DNA of 37,743 nt from JAIQET01 sp035542575 (GTDB lineage: Bacteria > Acidobacteriota > Terriglobia > Terriglobales > Acidobacteriaceae): positions 1 through 37,743 of the forward strand of contig DATKLE010000053.1 in assembly GCA_035542575.1 (NCBI GenBank), given 5' to 3'. This document shows positions 15,900 through 23,422 of the stretch, one piece after another. The translations under genes and the position numbers were made by a program. Numbering within the stretch: the stretch's first letter is position 1; each line of letters opens with the position of its first letter. Under the pieces are notes generated by a model that saw only the letters and a list, made by a program, of their open reading frames with translations, was not told the DNA's origin and did no database searches.

Positions 15900-16140
15900 T
15901 TTTTCTCAGTCGCACCAGCACATACAGGCTGATCACGGTCCACGTCACTTCCAGCACCACAAACCCAACCTGAAAAGGATGAAAAGCGATGTACGCGAGG
16001 ACAGCGGAGCCGACCGCGTTGAGAATGTTGTAGGTGGCTTTGCGCGAGTCCATCCACTTCAGTTGGTGACCGGCATAAGCAACCAGGATGAGGAGTGCGC
16101 CCACAAAGGAAGCGAGTTGCCGCGCCAGCGAGATATCCAT
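15889..16140 (-). CDS. Small membrane protein, CBU_0592-like
   Basis: An 83-residue protein with three hydrophobic helices (around ASFVGALLILVAYAG, NAVGSAVLAYIAF and VVLEVTWTVISLYVLV). It resembles the CBU_0592 family of unknown function in its LILVAYAGHQLKW segment, the ATYNILNAVGSAVLAY segment and a C-terminal VVLEVTWTVISL. It starts 6 bases after the stop of the oligoribonuclease gene, so the two are probably one transcript. The last residues KIAD lie inside the repeat array. The function is unknown; the family name is recalled and was not checked. Confidence 0.8.
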   Translation of the reverse strand: MDISLARQLASFVGALLILVAYAGHQLKWMDSRKATYNILNAVGSAVLAYIAFHPFQVGFVVLEVTWTVISLYVLVRLRKIAD

Positions 16141-16146
16141 GGAAAT

Positions 16147-17094
16147 CTATTGTACGGTTGGGCCAAGCCGGAGTTGCGCCAGAACGCGGGCCACGGCAAC
16201 CGACAGCGGGCCGTCGAGCGAGCAGCCGCTGGCGCACGCATGCCCGCCGCCGCCGAACGTTTCCGCTGCCGCTGCCACGTTCAATGCGCCTTTGCTGCGC
16301 AAACTCACCCGGTATCGGCCATCGGGCAACTCGCGGAAAAATGCGGCGACTTCCACGTCCTGAATGGACAGTACGTAGTTCACCAGGCCTTCGCAGTCTT
16401 CCTCCCGGGCCCCGAAGCGCTCCATCTGCTCCCGCGTTACCCAGATCCAGGCCAGAGGCCCCTCGTGGTGCAGGTTGGAAAGCGCCGCACCCAACAACCG
16501 CATCTTGGCGGTGGAGTGCCCGAAGTACACGTTGCGTGCGCAATATGCGGGATTGGCGCCAGCCAGCACCAGTTCGCGCGCCAAGCCAAAGGTGTGTTCG
16601 TTGGTGCCTTCGAACATGAAGGAGCCCGTGTCCGTCAGCAGCGCCGTGTACAGACAGGTTGCAATCTCAGCGGAGATCTTGACTCCCGCCTCCCGCGCCA
16701 GGCGGTACACCATCTCCGCGGTCGCGACCGCGGTGGGATCGATCCAGTTGACGTGGGCAAAGGGCCGGCCACTGAGATGATGGTCAATATTGATCAGGAA
16801 GCGTTCTTCCAGCCCCTCCAGGCGGGTGCGCTGCACGCTGTCGCACTCCAGGAGAATCGCAGCCTGGTAGTCGCCGTTGACCCGTTCGGCCTGCACCACC
16901 GTGTCGGCGAAAGGCAAGGGCCGGTAGACGCGCGGCACGCCGTCGCGCAGGAAGACGTCCGCTTCTTTGCCCATCGAGCGCAGGATCTGGCAGCAGGCCA
17001 ACGCCGACCCCACCGCATCACCGTCGGGGCGGGCGTGCGAGGTCAGCAGGAAGCGTTGCCGCTCCTCGATGTGCCGTAAGACCTCCTTCACCAT
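16147..17094 (-). CDS. nrnA: DHH/DHHA1 phosphoesterase, NrnA-type oligoribonuclease/pAp phosphatase
   Basis: NrnA enzymes degrade 2-5-base RNA oligonucleotides to mononucleotides and hydrolyse 3'-phosphoadenosine 5'-phosphate. The 315-residue protein shows the DHH domain: LLTSHARPDGDAVGSALA (His20, Asp24, Asp26), ILLECDSVQRT, and the signature INIDHHLSGRPF. These are followed by NWIDPTAVATAEMVYRLA. The DHHA1 domain ends with the GGGGHACASG loop. Length is right for the family. The ATG at 17094 has GAGAGGGG upstream. In many genomes the gene follows rbfA, as here. The spacing to rbfA (17095-17172) is filled by an array. Confidence 0.93.
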   Translation of the reverse strand: MVKEVLRHIEERQRFLLTSHARPDGDAVGSALACCQILRSMGKEADVFLRDGVPRVYRPLPFADTVVQAERVNGDYQAAILLECDSVQRTRLEGLEERFLINIDHHLSGRPFAHVNWIDPTAVATAEMVYRLAREAGVKISAEIATCLYTALLTDTGSFMFEGTNEHTFGLARELVLAGANPAYCARNVYFGHSTAKMRLLGAALSNLHHEGPLAWIWVTREQMERFGAREEDCEGLVNYVLSIQDVEVAAFFRELPDGRYRVSLRSKGALNVAAAAETFGGGGHACASGCSLDGPLSVAVARVLAQLRLGPTVQ

Positions 17095-17106
17095 GCCCGG
17101 CCCCTC

Positions 17107-17222
17107 TCAGTCATCAGTCGTCGGTCGTCAGTCGTCAGCAAGCCATCCCCTTCGCAAAATCCTGCCGAAACCTCATTCACCCTGCTTTGCTGACGACCGA
17201 CGACTGCCGACTGCCGACTGCC
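17107..17222. repeat. Inverted CAGTCGT word array running into rbfA
   Basis: Left arm 17107-17141 (TCAGTCATCAGTCGTCGGTC and onward) opposes right arm 17187-17222, made of ACCGACGACTGCCGACTGCC-type words, over a 45-base loop. The right arm lies inside the coding sequence of rbfA. Confidence 0.8.
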
Positions 17223-17571
17223 TTTTCGTTCGATCCAGCAGCTCATCAATGCGAGCCGCATATGTCTGTGAGCGATCCAGCTGGAAGAACAATTCCGGAG
17301 CGCGCCGCAAATGCAGACGGCCTCCAACCTCGCGGCGAACATAGCCGACCGCTGCTGTCAATCCTTCCAGCGTCCGCCGGGCTTCCTCGTCGTCGCCTTC
17401 CACCGTCACGAGAACCCGCGCCGAGCGCCCGTCCTCTGCCAGCAGCACGCTGCTCACGTTCACCAGCCCGATCCGCGGGTCGCCCAGCTCCCCTTCCAGG
17501 ATGGTCTCAATCTCCTCGCGCAGGGCTTCTCCCAAACGCTCGCGATGATACTTCTGCCCGCGCCTCTCCAC
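17173..17571 (-). CDS. rbfA: Ribosome-binding factor A, with array-encoded C-terminal tail
   Basis: RbfA is a KH-fold protein that helps 16S rRNA 5'-end maturation of the 30S subunit. From GTG 17571 (VERRGQKYHRERLGEALREE) it is 132 residues, near the usual 115-135. Seen: the N-terminal helix EALREEIETILEGELGDPRI, then VNVSSVLLAEDGRSARVLVTVEG, and the C-terminal helix VGYVRREVGGRLHLRRAPELFFQLD. The GTG start has GAGG 8 bases upstream and fits family starts better than the TTG at 17649, whose extension is unlike RbfA. The last 15 or so residues (RQSAVGSRRSSAKQ) come from the inverted array and are probably not functional. Confidence 0.92.
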   Translation of the reverse strand: MERRGQKYHRERLGEALREEIETILEGELGDPRIGLVNVSSVLLAEDGRSARVLVTVEGDDEEARRTLEGLTAAVGYVRREVGGRLHLRRAPELFFQLDRSQTYAARIDELLDRTKRQSAVGSRRSSAKQGE

Positions 17572-17632
17572 CCCGGCACCTCGGATAAAACGATTGAGAA
17601 TATCAGAAAATCTGCCGTCGGTCTTGTTACCC

Positions 17633-17687
17633 AAGTCAGGGGTCAGCAAACACTCATCCCACTGACTCCCGACTTACTGACTCCTGT
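17633..17687. repeat. Inverted AAGTCAGGGGTCAG array between DUF503 and rbfA
   Basis: AAGTCAGGGGTCAG at 17633-17646 opposes CTGACTCCCGACTT at 17662-17675 with 12 of 14 pairs and a 15-base loop. A further related unit (ACTGACTCCTG) follows at 17677-17687, three bases before the DUF503 stop. Confidence 0.6.
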
Positions 17688-17690
17688 CTG

Positions 17691-17978
17691 TCAGAGGTAT
17701 TCCACGAATGAGTCCGCGATCTCCGCTCCGCCGTTGTTGGCAATACGCGCCGCTTGTCGCTCCACGTTTTTCATCAAGCCATCGAGATAAGCACGCGAAT
17801 CGGAGATGCTGACCACTCCCAGCGTGGCTCGGTTCCACAGCCCGGTAGAATCCAGTTCGGCCACGGCCACATTGAAGTGGGCGCGCAGCCGGTCTTTGAG
17901 ACTGCGAACCACTTGCCGCTTGTCTTTGAGCGATTGGGCAGCTTCAATGCGCAGTTCGAGGGTAAGAAAAGCAATCAT
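17691..17978 (-). CDS. DUF503 domain-containing protein
   Basis: A 95-residue protein of the DUF503 family (also known from Bacillus YlxP), a small protein of unknown role encoded between infB and rbfA in many bacteria, as here. It begins MIAFLTLELRIEAAQSLKDK and continues RQVVRSLKDRLRAHFNVAVAE and TLGVVSISDSRAYLDGLM, typical family features. It may act in ribosome assembly, judging only by its neighbours. The ATG at 17978 is directly preceded by the repeat array, so no Shine-Dalgarno is present; translation may depend on coupling or on a weak start. Confidence 0.93.
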   Translation of the reverse strand: MIAFLTLELRIEAAQSLKDKRQVVRSLKDRLRAHFNVAVAELDSTGLWNRATLGVVSISDSRAYLDGLMKNVERQAARIANNGGAEIADSFVEYL

Positions 17979-18056
17979 GGTCGTTGGTCATTGGTCGTCG
18001 GTCGTTGGCGAAACCGTTTGAAAAACTACCGACCAACGACAAACGACCAGCGACCG
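17979..18056. repeat. Inverted GGTCGTT word array between infB and DUF503
   Basis: Left arm 17979-18010 (words GGTCGTTGGTCATTGGTCG) and right arm 18027-18056 (CTACCGACCAACGACAAACG and onward) can pair over a 16-base loop. The array occupies the whole gap, ending 2 bases before the infB stop codon and touching the DUF503 ATG. Confidence 0.8.
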
Positions 18057-18058
18057 GA

Positions 18059-20923
18059 CTAGGCGATCACTTCTGCGGCGATGCGCTCGGTCACGAAGGC
18101 CTCGATCACGTCGCCCACCTTGATGTCGCCATAGTTGGAGATGGCGATGCCGCATTCCATGCCATTGCGCACCTCGCTGGCGTCATCCTTGAAGCGCCGC
18201 AGAGACCCGACCCTGCCCGTGAAGATGACTACGTTGTCGCGCAGCAGCCGGACCTCGGAGTCGCGCTTGACGATCCCGTCCACCACTCTGCACCCGGCGA
18301 CCGTGCCCACCTTCGGGATGCGGAAGGTCTCCAGTACCTCGGCCCGGCCCTGGTAGGTTTCCTTAATGGTCGGCTCCAGCAGGCCGCTCATGGCACGCTT
18401 GATCTCGTCCTGTAACTCGTAAATGATGGAGTGCAGCCGGATATCCACTTTCTCCTGCTCGGCGAGCTCTTGCGCCTTGCGCTCTGGACGCACGTTGAAC
18501 CCGATGATGATCGCGTTCGAGGCCGAGGCCAGCAGCACGTCCGATTCGGTAATCGCGCCCACCCCCGAGCGGAGCAGCTTGAGGCGCACCTTTTCGTTCG
18601 ACAACTTGGACAACAGATCGCTGAGCACCTCGACCGAGCCACCCACGTCGGCCTTGAGGATGATATTCAGCTCCTTGGTCCCGGCGGTCTTCAACTGCTC
18701 CGCCAAGCCCTCCAGCGATACGCGGGAACTCTTGGCGAGAGCGGCTTCGCGTGCTTTCTGCTCGCGGTATTCGGAGATGCCGCGCGCCTTGTCGCGGTCC
18801 GCCACCACCACAAACTGGTCGCCTGCCTGCGGCAGGCCTTCCATGCCGAGGATCTCCACCGGCGTCGAGGGCGGAGCTTCCTGCAGTTGCGCGCCGCGAT
18901 CGTCAAACATGGCGCGCACTTTGCCATAGACATTGCCCACCACGAAATTGTCGCCGGTATGCAAAGTTCCGTTCTGCACCAGCACAGTGGCTACCGGTCC
19001 GCGTCCCCGATCCAGCTTGGCTTCCAGGACCACGCCCGTAGACGACTGGTCTGGCGTAGCCTTCAATTCCTGCAGATCGGCTACCAGGCAGATCATCTCC
19101 ATCAGGAGGTTCAGATTGGTTTTCTTCTTCGCGGAGACATCCACGAACACGGTGGTTCCGCCCCAGTCTTCGGGCATCAGACCGCGGTCGGCAAGCTGTT
19201 TCTTGACCCGATCGGGCAGAGCGTCGGGCTTGTCAATCTTGTTCACCGCCACGATGATCGGGACTTCCGCGGCGTGAGCGTGGTCAATGGCTTCCAGCGT
19301 CTGTGGCATCACGCCGTCGTCCGCTGCTACTACCAGCACCACAATATCGGTCGCCTTGGCGCCGCGCGCCCGCATGCGGGTAAAGGCTTCGTGGCCCGGC
19401 GTGTCCAGAAACACGATCTGCCGTCCGTAGGCCGGCGAATCCTTGTCCTGAATCGTGACCTTGTACGCGCCGATGTGCTGCGTAATGCCGCCGGCTTCCC
19501 CTTCGGCGACGTTGGTGGAGCGAATGGAATCGAGCAGCGTGGTTTTGCCGTGGTCCACGTGACCCATGATGGTGACCACGGGCGGACGCGGCACAGCCTC
19601 CGCGCCGGCGCCTTCTTCACCCTCAGCCGCCTCGGAAATGTCCTTCTGCGCCTGCTCTTCGAAGCTGATCACATTGGTTTCGGCCCCGAAGAAGCGGGAC
19701 ATTTCGCTGGCCAGTTCCGCATCCAGCGTCTGGTTGATGGTGGCAAACACACCCCGTGCCAGTAACCGGGCAATCAAATCTTTGGCGCGAATATCGAGCT
19801 TCTCCGCCAGATCCTTGACGCTGATGCCTTCGGTGATCGTGATGCTGCGCGTGATCGGCAGCGGCTCGTTGGACAGCGTGAGGCGCGGCGGCGGAACGTA
19901 GCCCTTCATCGGGCCTTCCTTCACCCCGCGCGGAATGTAACGCTGCCCAGGGCGACGGGCTGGACCACCCGGGCGCGCGCCCGGACGGGTTGGCCCTGGA
20001 GGAGGTCCGCCGGGTCCCACGCCGAGTGGGCGAACGCCAGCGGGCGACTGGCGCGTGGGATGCATCGGCCGCCGCTCTCCCGGACGCAGTGGCGCACGTC
20101 CTGGAGCCGCGCCCGGACGTGGGCGCTGAAAGATCGGCTGGCCTGGCACGGGACGTCCCGGAGCGGGCCTGGCAGGCGCCCCAGATGCGGCCGTAGGCTG
20201 GCTTCTGGGCGGCGCCTTGTACACCGGACGCGGGCCGGTCTGCGGCACGATCATCCGCGGCCGCGCGGCGGGCGGCTGAGCCGGCGCACTAGGAGCCGCA
20301 GGCTTCGCCGCTATGGGAGCAGCAGGCGCTGATGGCGGTGCGGCTGCGGGTGACACGGTTTCCGCAATCGGCGGCGGAGCCGGTGGACGCGGAACTGCTG
20401 GGACCGCGGGAGGCACAGAGGCTGCAACCGGAGGGTGCGGCGCAGGTGGCGCCGGAGCTGAAAACGTCGGCCTGACCGTGGGAGTTGGAACCACCAGCCG
20501 CGGCGGAACTCCGGCTGGCTTCGGCGGTGGCGCCACCGGCGGCTTGGGCATGCTCGGCGCGACCGCCGCTGGTTTGGTCTCAATTGCCGGAGGCGCGACC
20601 ACCGGCCGCGCCGGGGGAGCCACTGGCGTCTGTTGCTTAGCGCGGATCGCGCTCAGGACATCGCCTGGCTTGGAAATGTGGGAGAGATCAATCTTGGTCT
20701 TGATTTCGTCGGAATCAACCCGGCCGGGACGCGCAGCCCGCCCAGCAGTCTGGGGTTCACCGTGAGCCTGGAAGTGGGCCCGGACCTTGGCTGCCTCATG
20801 CTCTTCCAGCGAACTGGAATGGGTCTTCTTCTCGGTGACCCCGACTTCCACAAGCACGTCGAGGATCGCCTTGCTCTTGACTTCCAGCTCTCTCGCCAGA
20901 TCGTTGATTCGAATCTTGCTCAT
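18059..20923 (-). CDS. infB: Translation initiation factor IF-2
   Basis: IF-2 is the GTPase that brings initiator tRNA to the 30S subunit and promotes subunit joining. At 954 residues it is a long form. The N-terminal IF2_N domain is MSKIRINDLARELEVKSKAI. A Pro/Ala/Arg-rich linker fills roughly residues 85-340, and a second IF2_N-like domain (ITEGISVKDLAEKLDIRAKD) lies around 365-415. The G domain has G1 GHVDHGKTT (about 454), G2 GGITQHIGAY, G3 DTPGHEAF, G4 NKID and G5 SAKKK. The C-terminal beta barrels follow. The ATG at 20923 has GGAGG about 13 bases upstream. It belongs to the rimP-nusA-infB operon. Confidence 0.97.
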   Translation of the reverse strand: MSKIRINDLARELEVKSKAILDVLVEVGVTEKKTHSSSLEEHEAAKVRAHFQAHGEPQTAGRAARPGRVDSDEIKTKIDLSHISKPGDVLSAIRAKQQTPVAPPARPVVAPPAIETKPAAVAPSMPKPPVAPPPKPAGVPPRLVVPTPTVRPTFSAPAPPAPHPPVAASVPPAVPAVPRPPAPPPIAETVSPAAAPPSAPAAPIAAKPAAPSAPAQPPAARPRMIVPQTGPRPVYKAPPRSQPTAASGAPARPAPGRPVPGQPIFQRPRPGAAPGRAPLRPGERRPMHPTRQSPAGVRPLGVGPGGPPPGPTRPGARPGGPARRPGQRYIPRGVKEGPMKGYVPPPRLTLSNEPLPITRSITITEGISVKDLAEKLDIRAKDLIARLLARGVFATINQTLDAELASEMSRFFGAETNVISFEEQAQKDISEAAEGEEGAGAEAVPRPPVVTIMGHVDHGKTTLLDSIRSTNVAEGEAGGITQHIGAYKVTIQDKDSPAYGRQIVFLDTPGHEAFTRMRARGAKATDIVVLVVAADDGVMPQTLEAIDHAHAAEVPIIVAVNKIDKPDALPDRVKKQLADRGLMPEDWGGTTVFVDVSAKKKTNLNLLMEMICLVADLQELKATPDQSSTGVVLEAKLDRGRGPVATVLVQNGTLHTGDNFVVGNVYGKVRAMFDDRGAQLQEAPPSTPVEILGMEGLPQAGDQFVVVADRDKARGISEYREQKAREAALAKSSRVSLEGLAEQLKTAGTKELNIILKADVGGSVEVLSDLLSKLSNEKVRLKLLRSGVGAITESDVLLASASNAIIIGFNVRPERKAQELAEQEKVDIRLHSIIYELQDEIKRAMSGLLEPTIKETYQGRAEVLETFRIPKVGTVAGCRVVDGIVKRDSEVRLLRDNVVIFTGRVGSLRRFKDDASEVRNGMECGIAISNYGDIKVGDVIEAFVTERIAAEVIA

Positions 20924-21017
20924 CCGCCCTTTCTTTCCTCCGCACGGTCCCGCTAAGTCTTCATATCAACCTCACGGTGTCGGTGATTCTGGAAAACGTG
21001 GCTGCCAGAGGGTCGCC

Positions 21018-21060
21018 GGGAGCTGGTCAAAAATCCCAGCTACCAGCTGCCAACCACCAG
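21018..21060. repeat. Short inverted GAGCTGGT array between nusA and infB
   Basis: GGGAGCTGGT at 21018-21027 opposes CCCAGCTACCAGCTGCCAAC at 21035-21054. The right arm continues to the base before the nusA stop codon. The left arm is short and degenerate. Confidence 0.55.
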
Positions 21061-22554
21061 TTACTGCTTATCCGAAGGAGCAGGTTCCTCCCCGGACTCT
21101 TCTGCTTGCGCGGCGACGTCTTCGACTGCGGCGGCTTCCACCGGCTCTGCTTCACCGGCGGCCTCCGCTGTCTGGTTGTCCGATTCTTCTGCTGCGGGTT
21201 GCTCCGCGATGGCTTCGGCAGGCGCTTCCTGCGCTTCGGTCGCCGCTTCCCCGGGCACTACTGCCGCTTCCCCAGCTTCCAGGCTCGAGAAATAATTATT
21301 CACCGCCAGACTGATTTTTTCCACCGTCTTGGGCCCAATCCCCTCGATGGCCTCCAGTTGCTCCGGAGTCATGTCCGCGAGGGCTTCGACCGTCGCTACT
21401 CCGGCGGCAGTCAGCTTCTCGATCAAGCCTTCACCCAGGCCGGGCACGTTTTCCAGAGGAGTAACGCTGGCAGGAACTAGCGCGGACATTTGCAGTTCCA
21501 CTTCCTGGCGCTTCTCCTCCTCGCTCTTGATGTCAATCTTCCAGCCCAGCAGCTTCGCCGCCAGGCGGACGTTCTGTCCCTTCTTGCCGATGGCCAGCGA
21601 AAGCTGGCTGTCATCCACCACGACTTCCAGATGCTTTTCCTGGCCGTCGAGGACAGTGACACGGCTAACCTTGGCCGGCTGGAGCGCTTTTTCCGCAAAC
21701 GTCACCGGATCTTCGTGATACTCGATGATGTCGATCTTCTCGCCGCGTAGTTCGCGAATGATGGACTGCACCCGCATACCCTTCATGCCGACACATGCGC
21801 CCACCGCATCCACGTCTTTGTCCTTGGACATGACTGCGATCTTGGTACGCTCACCGGCTTCGCGGGCAATGGCCCGGATCACGACCGTTCCGTCGTAGAT
21901 TTCCGGCACTTCGGTCTGGAACAGGTGCTGGACCAGTTCCGGCGCGGCGCGCGATACCACAACCTGCGGACCTTTCGCGGCCTTCTCCACGCGCGCGATC
22001 ACCACCCGCACGCGCTCGCCCATGGCAAACGACTCCAGGCGCGACTGCTCCTTGCGGGGCATGCGTGATTCAGCCTTGCCCAGGTCGAAAATCACATCTG
22101 GGCCTTCGATGCGCTTCACCTGGGCATTCACAATCTCGCCCACGCGCCCGATGTACTCGTTGTACACGGTGTCGCGCTCCGCCTCACGTACCTTCTGGAA
22201 AATCACCTGCTTCGCCAGTTGTGCCGCGATGCGTCCGAGAATACCTTCCGTTGGCTTGGGAATCTGGATTTCGCCCCCGACTTCGACGTTCGGGTCAACC
22301 TTGCGGGCCTCGTCCAATGTGACCTGCAACAAGGGATCTTCCACTTGCTCGGGGTTCTCCACCACCGTCCTCACCGCGAAAGCGCGGATCTTGCCGGTCT
22401 CTTTGTCCAACTGGGCGCGCAGGTTTTCCTGGGTCTTGTAGTACTTGCGGGTGGCGACGACAATGGCGTCTTCCACCGCGCTGACCACAATCTGCGGATC
22501 AATCCCTTTTTCCCGGCTCAGGGCGTCGATAGTGTTGTAAAGCTCGCTTGCCAT
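21061..22554 (-). CDS. nusA: Transcription termination/antitermination factor NusA
   Basis: NusA binds RNA polymerase and RNA and modulates pausing, termination and antitermination. The 497-residue protein has the N-terminal polymerase-binding domain (MASELYNTIDALSREKGIDP), an S1 domain (around YIGRVGEIVNAQVKRIEG), then KH domains with VGACVGMKGMRVQSIIRELR and LSLAIGKKGQNVRLAAKLLG. Helix-hairpin-helix repeats (VPGLGEGLIEKL, IEGIGPKTVEKI) follow, resembling the acidic-repeat/HhH region of other NusA proteins. The last 65 residues or so are Ala/Glu-rich and probably disordered. The preceding gene is rimP; the following infB lies after a short array. The ATG at 22554 is used. Confidence 0.97.
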   Translation of the reverse strand: MASELYNTIDALSREKGIDPQIVVSAVEDAIVVATRKYYKTQENLRAQLDKETGKIRAFAVRTVVENPEQVEDPLLQVTLDEARKVDPNVEVGGEIQIPKPTEGILGRIAAQLAKQVIFQKVREAERDTVYNEYIGRVGEIVNAQVKRIEGPDVIFDLGKAESRMPRKEQSRLESFAMGERVRVVIARVEKAAKGPQVVVSRAAPELVQHLFQTEVPEIYDGTVVIRAIAREAGERTKIAVMSKDKDVDAVGACVGMKGMRVQSIIRELRGEKIDIIEYHEDPVTFAEKALQPAKVSRVTVLDGQEKHLEVVVDDSQLSLAIGKKGQNVRLAAKLLGWKIDIKSEEEKRQEVELQMSALVPASVTPLENVPGLGEGLIEKLTAAGVATVEALADMTPEQLEAIEGIGPKTVEKISLAVNNYFSSLEAGEAAVVPGEAATEAQEAPAEAIAEQPAAEESDNQTAEAAGEAEPVEAAAVEDVAAQAEESGEEPAPSDKQ

Positions 22555-22587
22555 ATGAAAATCCCAATACCAATGCGTCGTCCGTTC

Positions 22588-22609
22588 CCAGAGCGCTAGG
22601 GCTCTCTGG
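22588..22609. other. Hairpin in the rimP-nusA gap
   Basis: CCAGAG at 22588-22593 and CTCTGG at 22604-22609 form a short stem, with a nested GAGC/GCTC pair, about 35 bases before the nusA start. No U-run follows, so it is an RNA structure rather than a terminator. Confidence 0.4.
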
Positions 22610-22651
22610 CAAATGCGGGGCCTAAAGCCCAGCGCCCAGAGAGTCCGGAGC

Positions 22652-23149
22652 CTAGATTTCCGGTACCAGGTTCGCCTTTTCCACGTTCGCCAGCTCGATT
22701 TCCATCTTGTCTGGCGCGCTGCCGTCTTTGGGCCGAAATTTTTTGCGGGCTGCGCTCACGTCGAGCGTCAGCCGTCCTTCCTGAAAACTCTCCAGCCGCC
22801 CTTCGAAGTACCGATTGCCGTTCACTGGCTGGCGCGTAGTCAGCTTCACCCGGCTTCCGGTGAATCGCTGATAGTCCGACGGCCGCACCAACTTGCGGTC
22901 CAGCCCCGGAGAAGAAACCTCCAAAGTGTAGGAACCGCCCGGAACCACATCCTCCACATCCAGGATCGTGCCCACTTCCCGGCTGATGTTGGCACAATCC
23001 TCGTGGGTCACCCCACTGGGCTTATCAATGACAATGCGGAGCATGCGGGCCTTGCCTCCGCCGCGCAACTCCACCTCTGCTACCTCCAGCCCGCTGGAGG
23101 CCGCCACGCGCGCCGCGATCTCGCGCACCCGCTCGATCTCAAATGCCAT
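22652..23149 (-). CDS. rimP: Ribosome maturation factor RimP
   Basis: RimP assists assembly of the 30S subunit and binds early in 16S rRNA folding. The 165-residue protein begins MAFEIERVREIAARVAASSG. It shows the family segments GLEVAEVELRGGGKARMLRI, VIDKPSGVTHEDCANISREV, GSYTLEVSSPGLDRKLVRPS and a C-terminal SH3-like region (RFTGSRVKLTT). The rimP-nusA-infB order is the standard one. The gene is preceded, in the mRNA direction, by two small hairpins and by the terminator of the VWA gene, so it probably has its own promoter within 23150-23207, although none is convincing. Confidence 0.95.
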   Translation of the reverse strand: MAFEIERVREIAARVAASSGLEVAEVELRGGGKARMLRIVIDKPSGVTHEDCANISREVGTILDVEDVVPGGSYTLEVSSPGLDRKLVRPSDYQRFTGSRVKLTTRQPVNGNRYFEGRLESFQEGRLTLDVSAARKKFRPKDGSAPDKMEIELANVEKANLVPEI

Positions 23150-23165
23150 GCAGCCAATAACTTAC

Positions 23166-23201
23166 GGGCCTGCCGCAGGCCCTCACGGCTTCCTCGGAAG
23201 C
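23166..23201 (-). promoter_or_regulatory. Two hairpins directly upstream of rimP
   Basis: GGGCCTG/CAGGCCC at 23166-23172 and 23176-23182 with a 3-base loop, and GCTTCC/GGAAGC at 23188-23193 and 23196-23201 with a 2-base loop. They lie 17-52 bases before the rimP ATG. They could form in the leader of the rimP-nusA-infB transcript and affect its expression. That function is an inference. Confidence 0.45.
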
Positions 23202-23207
23202 AGCCGA

Positions 23208-23233
23208 AACTAAAAAGTGGGCTTGCGCCCACT
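23208..23233 (-). terminator. Intrinsic terminator of the VWA gene
   Basis: On the minus strand AGTGGGC, loop GCAA and GCCCACT (23216-23233) are followed by TTTTAGTTTC (23207-23216). It lies about 190 bases after the stop codon of the VWA gene and before the rimP operon. Confidence 0.65.
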
Positions 23234-23422
23234 GGTGTGCTTCGCCAAAATGCTGGTACTACACAACAGTTTCCAGAGATCAATATACGCCGGTCGGGAG
23301 CAAAAAACAAACCTCCAGCAACACGCGATTCGCCCGGAAAGTGGGAGGAGGAGAGCCGGCGCGACCGCACCCGCGGTCGAACTCCGCTCACTTAATTGTG
23401 ATGGTCGCGCCGCATCCGCTGT

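Noticed and set aside
18431..19765. Plus-strand frame of about 440 codons over infB
   Set aside because: It is antisense to the IF-2 GTPase domain and has no recognisable domain.
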